The notes beneath the pieces were generated by a model, which was not told where the DNA came from, searched no databases, and was given only the letters and a program-made list of their open reading frames with translations. Of a stretch of DNA of 64,000 nt, positions 33,206 to 42,786 are shown piece by piece. The position numbers and the translations under genes are program-made. The DNA is from Hygrocybe punicea. Lineage: Eukaryota > Basidiomycota > Agaricomycetes > Agaricales > Hygrophoraceae. The stretch is from NCBI GenBank assembly GCA_963556145.1, contig OY744468.1, forward strand, positions 4,960,001-5,024,000, written 5' to 3'. How positions within the stretch are numbered: position 1 is the stretch's first letter; every line of letters starts with the position of its first letter.

Positions 33206-34522
33206 TAGTGTTGCCGAAGTTCAGTTCGGTCCGGTTCCGAGGCTTTTTGGCGGAACCGCGAACTGAACTTCAGGTCCGGTTTGGCGCATGGCCAAACCTG
33301 GACCCGGACGGCATTGAACCGTCTCGCCGCGTTCGGTCTGGGTTCAGACCGCGTCTGAACCCAGACCGAGGTTGGCTCACCCCGTGAGCTCCGTTCTCCT
33401 CGTGAATGGCAGGCATGTATCAATTGATACGGCGCTACACTTCGCGAGGTAGTTGGGCTGCGGGGGAGCTGTCCAGTGCTGCTGCTGCTGCTGCTGCCGT
33501 CGCGTTGCTGCTGTTGCTGCGGCCGTTGGCGTTGTTGCTGCTGCTGCTGCTGCCACTGCCATTGCTGCCATTGCTGCTGTTGCTGCTGCTGCCATTGCCG
33601 TGGCGTTGCTGCTGTTGCCGCTGTTGCCGCTGTTGCTGCTGTTGCTTCCGCTGCCGTCACTGCTGCCATCGTTGCTGCCGTCGTTGCTGCCGCTGCTGGC
33701 GCTGCTCCTGCTGCCGTTGCCGTTGCTGCTGCCACTGCTGCCGCTGCTGTTGTGGCCATTGCTGCTGCCGCTGCCATTGCCGTTGCCGTTGCTGCTGCTG
33801 CTGGCCGTCATGGTTGTCGTTGCCGTTGTTGTTGCTGCCGCTGGTGGTGGTGGTGGTGGTGGTGGTGGTGTTGCAGCTGTCGCGCATCCGTTGCTGCTGG
33901 CACTGCTGCTTCTGTTGCTGCTGCCGTTGCTGCCAGTGCTGCTGCTTCTATTGCTGCTGCTGCTGCTTCTGCTGTTGCTGCTGCTGCTGCTGGCCGTTGC
34001 CATCGTCGTTGCCTGGTTGCCATAGCCGTTCCCATTTCTGTTGCCGCCGCTGGTGGTGGTGGTGGTGGTGGTGGTGGTGGTGGTGTTGCAGCTGTCGCGC
34101 GTCCATTGGCATTGGGTTGGCGTTGGCATCCATCTTGTGCCAAGATGGGTGTGGCCACGACGTGGTTGCGGTCGAGTTCCCTGTCACAAATGACATTAGT
34201 AAAGTTAAGAAAAGCTTGAAACTGACCTTCGCGTTGAGTGTTGATGTTGTGTTGCGTGAAAGCTACACGGTCACGGCCGGTCACATGATACCATTTAACA
34301 CAAAATAGTAAGTCAAGAAATATGAAAAACAAATGAAATAAATACCGTAAAAATAGCTGCGTTTGCGGTTTGGAGCCGTTCAGGAAATCCGGCGGGCCTT
34401 GAAACCCGGAACTGAACCTGCGGTCCGGTTCAGCACTTGGCTGAACTTAGACTGAACCTCAGGTTCGGTTCGGGGTTTGAACTGGGTTCGGCTAGGTTCG
34501 GAACTGAACTACGGCAACACTA
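33206..34522 (-). mobile_element. Non-autonomous hAT-type element, 1317 bp, CTG-rich core
   Basis: Ends TAGTGTTGCCGAAGTTCAGT and GAACTACGGCAACACTA with a perfect 8 bp duplication GCCATGGC (33198-33205, 34523-34530). The arms are rich in AACCGGTTCGG-type words. Inside are one dyad module (33397-33450), a (CTG)n/(GCTGCC)n core at 33478-34020, two GGT runs (33840-33870, 34050-34083), and on the minus strand an intron-like segment (GTCAGTTTC near 34235 to GTGACAG near 34180) followed by ELDRNHVVATPILAQDGC. The same frame recurs in the 56006 copy. Long frames here are repeat translations. Confidence 0.9.
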
Positions 34523-34530
34523 GCCATGGC

Positions 34531-34889
34531 TGTCAGAGCCGAGAGAACTGAGATGAGACATCACAATACAGCTGCCAAAACCGCCATTAAAATTACAGCT
34601 GGTTTATGGGCAGCTGAACCCGACAAGAAGATGAAAATGGTAGAGTCACCCTGTCTTGACATTACATTCTTGATGTATTCTGTTTTTGGTGTAGATATCT
34701 CACATTCAGGTTTTGGGTGTCTTTAAACCAATGGACCAGATCAAAACAGCTTTGGATGATTTGCTTCAGTGAGCAGCAGATGAGCACAGACAATCATTTC
34801 CACGAGCGGTGATTCTTTGGTGGTGCATTCAAGTTCTTTCCTTCCATTAGGCTCAACTTACATCATATTATTAAAGGAACAATATATGG
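34531..34889. other. No gene recognised; possible pre-insertion coding frame
   Basis: Joined across the target site, AAGGCCATGGCTGTCAGAG starts a frame (MAVRAERTEMRHHNTAAKTA) to about 34725. It looks protein-like but I do not know the family. Confidence 0.3.
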
Positions 34890-36430
34890 TTGCATGCTCA
34901 TGAGAGTGCAACCAATCACTCAAACCTCAATTGTGCCTCAACCGATGGGACTGTTCAAGACTTTTTCAACAAGTTTGTTAAAGAGCATCTCAATACTCAA
35001 GCAAATTTGAAGTCCAATTTTGTTGAGGTCCAATTTGTGTACCAGAAGTCCATCATCATCAGTGTTACGAGTATTGTGAATGTCGCCACTTATGGTTCCA
35101 AGCTCCAATGTCTTTCTAGTTCCAAAACACAAGCGACAATGACAATGAGAATTATGCTGACTACGTGGCATCAGCTATTGGATCCAAATGAAAGGGTGGC
35201 AGTTCTCTCCCTTCTCGTTGTCCATCATCACAGGCTCACACTGCACCTGCCACTGAGGGTATCAGTGCACTATGCTCTAGTAGACGAGTACTTGTTAGTG
35301 CTTTTTGACCACCTTTGCCACCAGTACAAAAAACACGAAACCCTGAGATGGGGTCTTACCTCTTTACATGAACAACAGCGGAGTATCAACCAAATGGGGA
35401 GGTCCTTTTCACAGTTCAGGGTACATATGAATCTATTGAGATATCAGAAGACTGGTTGCAGGGTGAGTGGAAATGCCAGGATGGGAAGCCTTACACTGAC
35501 ACCAGATTCATTGGACGGGGTTATACTAAAAGGGCAGTTTATGTATGTGCAACTGCTCATTGTGTTTGCTACTTACCAATGGATGGTTCTAAGGCTTGTT
35601 TCAAGAATGAGGAGTATGTTGTGACCCAGATCCGTGATGACTCTGAAGGCCACGAGAATGTCGAACAATTGCAAAGGGCCGAGTACAAGCTTCTGTGCCA
35701 AGGTGATGCATTCAAGCACCAGTTTGATGCTCATGCTGGTGAAACGGTTTTACTGAGTCAGTTTCACTCACTTTTAACACGTTCTCTTAACTGACAATGA
35801 ACACAGAGTTTTATTTTAATTTTAAACATTCAATTTTTGGCAAGTTGAACCCTGGGTCCACCTGTCAGCTACCATACCTCCATTTCATCGCTACTCGACT
35901 TCTCCCTTGTGGTCAAGTGGATGGAACACTCAAGAAATCACAGGCAATGATAACATCGGGAACTTGCCAGCAGACGATTTGACAAAGACCATTCATGCAT
36001 TCGCATACTTCTCTTTGGTCAATTCACATCTCCATCTTCTCTTTTGCGATTTTCAGGGTGCATTAGCAAATTTTCAACTGTGTCTGCATGGATTTCATTC
36101 ATAGATTACATAGGCATGGTTGACTGCCAAGGTGTTATGTGCCTCATTGATCCCCAATGTCATACGTACGTGCCACTGGTCTCCCCCCTTTCACCGCTAA
36201 GTTTACACTTGAAATGGGATATATAGAAGGCGTGAAAATGAAGATGGTGAGGCCTACTGGGATGGAGGAGATGATGAGATTGATAAATTCATCAAGCAAC
36301 ACATGCCAATGTGCAGGAAAAATTGGGTTTGCAAAACTCTTGAACTCGCAACAGTTGAAGTCACTCGGCCAGATTCACCTCTCAAAAGCCCTGCTGTCCA
36401 TGGACCCTATCAGTTTGGTATGCTCTTGAA
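34890..36430 (+). pseudogene. Alpha-type (MHCK/EF2K-like) protein kinase relic
   Basis: Atypical Ser/Thr kinase family, greatly expanded in Agaricomycetes. Recognisable pieces: RFIGRGYTKRAVYV (about 35505-35550); GKLNPGSTCQLPYLHFIATR and LLPCGQVDG (35840-35930); TGNDNIGNLPADDLTKTIHA with FAYFS and LLFCDFQ (35940-36056); after a 74 nt intron (36058-36131, GTGCAT..CCAAG) GVMCLIDPQCHT, the DxQG...DPQ signature; then EAYWDGGDDEIDKFIKQH and CRKNWVCKTLEL (about 36245-36345), the zinc-binding C-terminal end. A 1 nt loss near 35938 shifts the frame between GTLKK and TGNDN, and the first junction near 35794 is unclear. The N-terminal 34890-35400 part is uncertain. Probably not functional. Confidence 0.75.
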
Positions 36431-36593
36431 TGGCATAGTTGACTTATATCACCCACAATGATGTTGCCAGGATTCCCCGATGGCAGCACAAATTGTTAAG
36501 TAGACTAGCATGATACAATATCTTGGCCTCATAGTTGTCTTGTATGTCTTGCACTTGCAATCAAAGAGACAAAATAGTTGGTGGTTAAGGATC

Positions 36594-37150
36594 ATCCTTG
36601 CGGCGGTTATTGTTGTCCACCTTGCCGGATACCTCACAAACGACGTCTGTGCATCAATTGACGCAGTCTGTGTGCATTCGTGAGGTTGGGTGTAGCAGGG
36701 AGAGAACAGAGAGAGGGCATGGGCTTATTGCCCTCATTCCCCTTTGTGCCACTCTTGCCCCATCCACATTCAATGTCGTCTTTTGCTGTCGTCCAGTTAG
36801 TTGGTGTCGTGCTGATGTCATCGTGATCACGATATGGGTCGTTAGCAGGCAATGGAGGGCATGAGTGTTCCCAGTCATCCTTGCTGTGGTTATTGTCGTC
36901 CCCTTCACTGGATACCTTGCGAATGATGTCCATGTGTCAATTGATGCGGTCCATGTGTATTTGTGAGGTTGGGCTTGGCTTGAGGGGCTGAGTAGCAGGG
37001 AGAGAACAGGAAGGGCATGGGCTTATTGCCCTCATTCCCCTGCCTGCCACTCTTGTCCCATCCGCCCTCGTTGTCATCAATTATGTCTGTCAACCAGTTT
37101 TGTCATCGTGATCACGATATGGGTGGTTAGCCAACAACGGAGGGCATGAT
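36594..37150. repeat. Tandem duplication, about 280 bp units, each with a dyad module
   Basis: Unit 1 (about 36594-36881) and unit 2 (about 36882-37150) share GCGGTTATTGTTGTCCAC / GTGGTTATTGTCGTCCCC, the dyad module (36631-36686; 36914-36969), GGGCATGGGCTTATTGCCC, and GTCATCGTGATCACGATATG. They differ by point changes and a few small indels. The surrounding element ends were not found. Confidence 0.75.
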
Positions 37151-37540
37151 TTTTAGGATGTACCTGGGCACACCACCTTCCTGGCCATCATTGTTGTTGT
37201 CACTGTTGCCAAGTGAGTTGTGTTGGTCATTGTTATTGTTGCTGTGGGTGGTGGCAATGTGGGTGTTGGTCATGGTCATGGTCACAGTCATCTTGGTTGT
37301 TGCCAATTTTGCAAGGCAGCTGGTTTTGTTGATGGTTGAGGTTATCATTTTGGGTGTAGTTTGTTGGTTGAGTTAGCTAAAATTTGAACAATAATATTAG
37401 CTTAGAAAACAAATGAAATACTTTTAGACCAGACAACACATACCTGTCAAAATCCACACACTGCGGTTAAGGGATAAGTATGATTTGGTCGTATTCAAAG
37501 CACAATAACCCATGTTACTCATTTAGGAAACACCGCTGGT
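37151..37540. other. No gene; T/G-rich low complexity
   Basis: GTTGTTG and GGTCATGGTCATGGTCA repeats; no supported gene. Probably the right part of the element carrying the tandem modules. Confidence 0.35.
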
Positions 37541-38569
37541 TCACCCTCATGTCAATTGGCGGTAGCATACATTCAAGGAAACACTAAGGGATACAAAGCT
37601 TGAAATACATGCCAGACATTCTGGAATGAGAGCTCCACCACATTGAGAGTGTCATATGCAGCTTGAACGCAAGTTGAGAACTCATCCAATGTGAATGCCA
37701 ATAAGGCATTCTTCCATTGTGCAGATGACACTGATATCAACTGGTAATAAGCAATCACGCCTGCCCCATTTCTCCGGTAGGCTGTATGCCTCATTCCGAG
37801 ACATACCTGATGGACCTAGTTTGGTCTTGTCCTTGCGCATCCGTGCACCATTATGAAATGCCACAAATGTTTCAAGCTCTTGTTGAAGGAGCTTTGGCCA
37901 AAGCCATTGGCAGAGCTTACTGTAAATGTCAGCATATGAACTGAATGAGGTGAGAGGAACATACTACTGCTGCTCATTGCTGGGATCATACAGACCATCT
38001 TCAATCCCTTTGTTAAAAAAATGACAGCATCGTCACCAAAGTCTATTTGCAAATGCAACCAGGATCGTTCCACCACGATATTGTGCACGCTTCACATGTA
38101 AACGTGTGCAGGTAACTCAGTCAGATCGAAATCAGGGTGAAAAATCTTTCTGCTTAGGTGAGGCCAGAGCTAGCCACATTAATAACAATGAACATACCAT
38201 AGCGCATTGATAAGACCATATATTTTGGTTGTCTCAGAGCCACAATCAGTTGAAAACTGCAATGGAATACCTAATTCAAAGCATTTCAACACAGAGCCAG
38301 CTTGTAAGGCAAACAAATTTTACCTCCAACAGTCTCAACAAGTGATAGAAAACAGTAACTGATGATATCACCCATGCAGTTGCTGGGAACTACCCATGCG
38401 CCTAACCACTTCAATGTAGCTTCATCTACAACAGCCCAGATAGCAAAGCCGATATCATATAGTTTGTCATGTCCATCACCAGCCCAACGGTTATTTATGC
38501 CAATAGATACCTTCGGAACACGAAAGATCTTCTTTGCTGTAGGCTCTCATAGTTCAAATCCTTTGTTGT

Positions 38570-40279
38570 TGGAGTGGGCAGGGGAGCCCACTCAGGGTGT
38601 CATGGGGTGAACATCATGGTATGATAAGCTGAGTCTCTACAAACAAGTGTACTCTACTATGTAATCCTATGAACCGTGGGATCCTATCACGTGACCTCCT
38701 ACTACATCTACCCCCCCTCAAAAAAAACAGTGGCGTCCCCACCACTAAAGCCTAAAAACCAAAAACCAAAACTCACAAAAGCTCTCTAGACTCTAACAAA
38801 CACCAACTCCGTCGAGGACTTATGAAACGCTGCCTACATCAAGGGATACCTCACTCCCAATGGATGCCACCGAAGGGATTCCTCATTGTAGTGGATGCCG
38901 CCATGTAGACCAAATCGCCTGTGCTCAGAGTGTAACTTGCAAAAAATGTTGAGGACCTTAGAGTGTGATGGTGTGGCATTAGGTGGGGGTGTGGAGATGC
39001 ATGGATCTGGGTGAACGCAGGTAGGGAACTAGGGAAAACCAGGTATTGATGGTAAAGACATGGAAAGGCTCTGGGGATCTCAAAATGGCAGAGGTAGCTC
39101 ATGTGGGGTGGCAACAGGATACTTGATGCTTTGGGACATAGAATGGGGTCATGGGGATTCAAGGAAATATCTAAAATTGGTGCTTTGCGGCGCGGGATGA
39201 GGACACGTGGAGTCGGATGAGTACGTTCACGTGGGTGGATGACAAAAAGCTGGGGTCAGCTAACGATGACGCGGCGGGTCTGTGGGGTGGCCATAAAGGC
39301 TGGCATTTGTTTGTTTTGGGCAGCGCGCATGGACGGGGGCTCCTGGTGTGTTGAACGTGGGTTAGCGGGGTTGGTTGGATGGACTGGGGGATTCTGCTAT
39401 GCGAAAACGGGGGATGAGGGCATGGTGACATGGTGGTGGCCATAAAGGCCAGCAACTGTTTGTTTGGGATGATGAATGGGAGCGGAGGGCTCTGGTACAT
39501 TGAACAAGGGCACGGGGGTTGGTAGGGTGGACTAGAGGGCTTGGGTATCTGAAAAATGGGGGTGAGACGTCTGGTGACGTGGCGCAACGTGGAGGCTCTA
39601 AAACCATGAGGGAGGCTTGCCTGGGGCGTATGTAGGGGTACATGGGGCTCCGTGGGGTTCTAAGACGTGGGCTGTTGGTGTAAAGAGGTGCATCAAGTGT
39701 ATGTGTAACTTGGGGGCTGTAAAAACGCGGTGTGAACTGAGATGGCATGGAAAAGGCACGCTGGCCATGCAGACACATGTGGGTGGTGCAACATGGCCTA
39801 GCATGGGGAACGTTTATCGTAGGCGTGGGGGCTCTTATTGGTGTGTCTTGGTGGTGAATAACGAAAAAAATACGGGTCGAAGACGATGACTTGGTGGTAC
39901 GCAGATTGGCCTTTTTGCCTCGAAAAAGGGGCCATAGCGGTGCATGGTGAGATGCAAAGGCTCGTGGGCTATCTAACAAAAATACGGGTGGCCATGTGGC
40001 CAGCCATGGATGAAGAATGGGGGCTGCTCTGCAACTGAGTGGTGAGACCACGTGAAGAAAACTGTAAGTGCAAGAAAACCTGTAGAAAAGCTCAAAAAGC
40101 TAGGAACAGTGAGAAAAGCAAGGGTGAGACGAATCACACTTTCATCACCAGGTGGAGTGGGCAGGGGAGCCCACTCAGGGTGTCATGGGGTGTATGATAA
40201 GCTGAGTCTCTACAAACAAGTGTACTCTACTATGTGATCCTACAAACCGTGGGATCCTATCACATGACCTCCTACTACA
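38570..40279 (-). mobile_element. Non-autonomous short-LTR retrotransposon (1710 bp)
   Basis: LTRs at 38570-38706 (137 bp) and 40153-40279 (127 bp; lacks 10 bp, GAACATCATG). Both run TGGAGTGGGCAGGGGAG ... CCTCCTACTACA. Flanking 4-mers are TTGT and TCGT (one C/T difference). The primer-binding site is left of the right-hand LTR and reads TGGTGATGAAAGTGTGATTC on the minus strand, so the element points leftward. The 1.45 kb interior has no gag or pol; its minus-strand frames (38851-39162, 39362-40051) are Pro/His/Ser-rich without a family. Confidence 0.85.
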
Positions 40280-41598
40280 TCGTCGTGAGTGCACATGACA
40301 TTGGTGACATAATCCCTGAGAGAGATCAGCTCCAAGTCAACATGAACAGATGACCAACTACTTCGTCAAATGAATGCTGCTATGGAAGGCCACCTTCTGC
40401 TGAATGGTCTGGATGCCCTGGCGGTGGGCAGGGTCTTTGTCCATTTGGGTGAGAACAAGTTGCTCCTTCTGTTTCTCAGAGAGGACCTTTGTGGTTGTCC
40501 TGCTACTGGTGAGGCTGAGTTCTTTGCATCAATGGCGCACAGTTCTAGAACTACACTGTGTTAATACAACTGTGAAAGTGAGCTGTCATCATACCTCATC
40601 TTTATCCCATGGTCAGCTAACAGTCACTCAGCTATTTTGTTGTTGTTTGAAAGGAGCTCCTGGTGATACTGTTGGAGGGCAGCAACAAGTTTCTCATCGT
40701 CTGATTTTACTACGTTGACAATTAGAAATGGTTTCTAACTGTAGTACCCAAATAAAGAACTGAACTCACATACAACATCGTGTTGGTTGCAACCTGCGGG
40801 ATTGTGGTTCTGAGACCCACTGCCACTCACCATGGCTGACATGAAGAGGTGCTGAATCTGGTCCCCCACCAAGAATTATTAATAATAATATTGAGATATT
40901 GAGGTATACTTGAGATATTGAGGTATACTTCTCAGCTTCAGTCACAACTAACTATTGAAGGGTGCCATGACCCGGAGCCTCACTACAATATTAATGTCAC
41001 CATATATGGACCCTCGATTGACCTGGACATGCTTGACAACCGTACCTGTCTGCACATCTAAACACCACTGTCATGCCTGCTGAATCAACCACATTGATAT
41101 TATAGCGGATCAGAGGAACATTCGTTGAAATTGCGGCGACACAGAAGACAGACCACCCTTGGTACTTCTGCTGTAGAGGGTCATAATAATATTCCTCATA
41201 AGGCGGGTCTGGGATATGCACACCGAGATTGAGCTGAACATGTAAAAAGAAGTTGAAAGCTGATTCTGTAAGTATGAAGCACTCACCAGTGCATTCAGCC
41301 AACAGTGCATTCCCTCTGCCTCAGGACATAGTGATGCCGAAGTTCGGTTCAGAACCGGTCCGAACCCGGTTTGAACCGCAAACCGAACTGAAAAACCCGG
41401 TTCGGTTCAGCCAAATGCTGAACCGAAACTGATGGTTCGGTTTGCAGTTCTGTGGTTTTAAGCGGTTCTGAACCGCGTTTGAACCCGGTTCGAACCGCGA
41501 ACCGATAGATACGGTTCTTCCCGTCATTTTGATCCACTGATCATCCAAAACGGTCAAGTATTGAGTGAGTTATGATTAAAACAACTTTTACTCACAAT

Positions 41599-41930
41599 AT
41601 ATATATATATTGGATTTTAAAAATGGAAATAACATTATAAATAAAATAGATAAAATTACCAAATTATTTGAGTACATTGCCCACACTAAATGATAATTGG
41701 TCCTCTGCTAAGATTAGTTAATTTAACCAATATCTGGTCACTCATTAAACTGACTTCAATTTGTAACCAATTATGCAGAAATTCCAAGTTGGTCCAATAG
41801 GTGAGTGGATATTGATTATATTAATTAATGTTAACAGAGAACCCATTACCTTTTGATGAAATAATTTGGTAATCTTACCTATTTTACTTATAATGCTATT
41901 TTCATTTTTTAAAATCACAATCTATATATT
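41599..41930. repeat. AT-rich inverted repeat nested inside the element
   Basis: The left arm (about 41599-41672: TTGGATTTTAAAAATGGAAA ... ACCAAATTATTT) and right arm (about 41863-41930) are inverted copies of about 70 bp, around a 190 bp centre. It begins at a (TA)n run at 41601-41612. Confidence 0.75.
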
Positions 41931-42273
41931 GGGAGGACATCCGTAACGATAAAAATATTCTGGGCAATAAACAGGGTGCCAGTCGGGGTTGGAACCGCTT
42001 TGCTTATATCAGTTTGGGATCGTTGATGGAACCAATAGATGACATGCCAGTGATCGGCATAGCCCACTTCAGGAGGTCGGACCTTGAAAATAGTTTTTGT
42101 AGTCTATTCAGGGGGTCGACCCCCTCCAATAGATATCACATCTCTGTATTATATCTGTACCCCGTTTAGGGTGGGGAGTTCAAATGTTTTTCTGGGGTCT
42201 TTGCAGTGTTGGAATCTCATCCCAACATGGGGAAACTATATCCGAATAAAAGATATGTTATGGATGTCCTCCC
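41931..42273. repeat. Innermost inverted-repeat element, 343 bp
   Basis: Ends GGGAGGACATCCGTAAC and GTTATGGATGTCCTCCC are inverted copies. ATT flanks both sides and could be a 3 bp target duplication. The middle has GGGGTCGACCCCCTCC and other short palindromes. No coding frame. Confidence 0.7.
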
Positions 42274-42786
42274 ATTGTGAATAAAAGTTATTTTAATCAT
42301 AACTCACTCAATACTTGACCGTTTTGGATGATCAGGGGATCAAAATGAAGCTGACAGGTAGGAGAAGCTTTAAATCAAATTGGTTCGGCGTTTGAACCGG
42401 GTTTGAACGCGAACCGAACGCTAAAAAACGGTTCGAAGCGGTTTCGGTTCGGCATTTTGCTGAACCGAACCGGCGGTTTCGGTTCAGGTTTTGCAAAAAA
42501 CCGAAAAAACCGAACCGAACCGAACTTCGGCATCACTATCAGGACAGTTGCAAACGAGCCTGCCCATTTCGTCCAAGTCATTTGTGGAGTAGGCATCCTG
42601 TGTTTGCAAGAGGTGTAATAATGAGACGTCATAGTTCACTAGGAATGTTTGTTTCTGTAAAAATACTATCTGTATTGGAGAAAACAATGAAAATAATTTC
42701 ATTTATAAGTCATTATCTCCAATGACTCCCCTGTGTCAGTTATCTCACTAGCTGCTACACTGCCTATCAGCATAATCTCTCTCAAG

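Larger units (their letters stand above)
41525..42346. mobile_element. Nested inverted-repeat element with 74 bp ends
   Basis: The left end 41525-41598 and right end 42273-42346 are inverted copies with a handful of differences (CATTTTGATCCACTGATCAT outermost, then CCAAAACGGTCAAGTATTGA). The terminal word matches the 126 bp hairpin at 5246-5371. Superfamily not assigned; no coding capacity. Confidence 0.85.
41329..42538 (+). mobile_element. Non-autonomous hAT-type element, 1210 bp, with nested elements
   Basis: Long inverted ends TAGTGATGCCGAAGTTCGGT and ACCGAACTTCGGCATCACTA, rich in GGTTCGGTT words. Perfect 8 bp duplication TCAGGACA (41321-41328, 42539-42546) lies in the frame of the integrase-core relic. 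Only about 200 bp at each side belong to this element; the middle is the nested element 41525-42346. Confidence 0.92.
37573..42640 (-). pseudogene. Integrase-core-domain gene relic, split by two insertions
   Basis: A large basidiomycete gene family with an RNase-H-fold integrase core, likely of transposon origin; no biochemical role is known to me. Read right to left. About 42620-42547 and 41320-41130 give an N-terminal part (DEMGRLVCNCP, EGMHCWLNALV; then LGVHIPDPPYEEYYYDPLQQ). About 40720-40290 gives ALQQYHQELLSNNNKIAE and LVLTQMDKDPAHRQG. 38569-37573 is the core: EPTAKKIFRVPKVSIG; AGDGHDKLYDIGFAIWAVVD with first Asp (38483-38430); STDCGSETTKIYGL with second Asp (38254-38215); VHNIVVERSW with Glu (38088-38059); then ARMRKDKTKLGPSGMSRNEA and a C-terminal VWHVFQALYPLVFP. 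A retroelement (38570-40279) and a hAT-type element (41329-42538) interrupt it. TGA stops at 38547-38549 and 40624-40626 fit CGA to TGA. Confidence 0.78.

Noticed and set aside
33478..34085. CRISPR-like array
   Set aside because: The repeats are trinucleotide microsatellites without spacers; the organism is a fungus.
33406..34308. 300-codon plus-strand frame and the overlapping 190-250-codon frames on both strands
   Set aside because: All six frames are open because of (CTG)n, (GCC)n and (GGT)n repeats; translations are homopolymer-like (Leu, Ala, Cys, Gln). Part of a non-autonomous element. The same holds for 49018-49635, 56138-56779 and 31748-32323.
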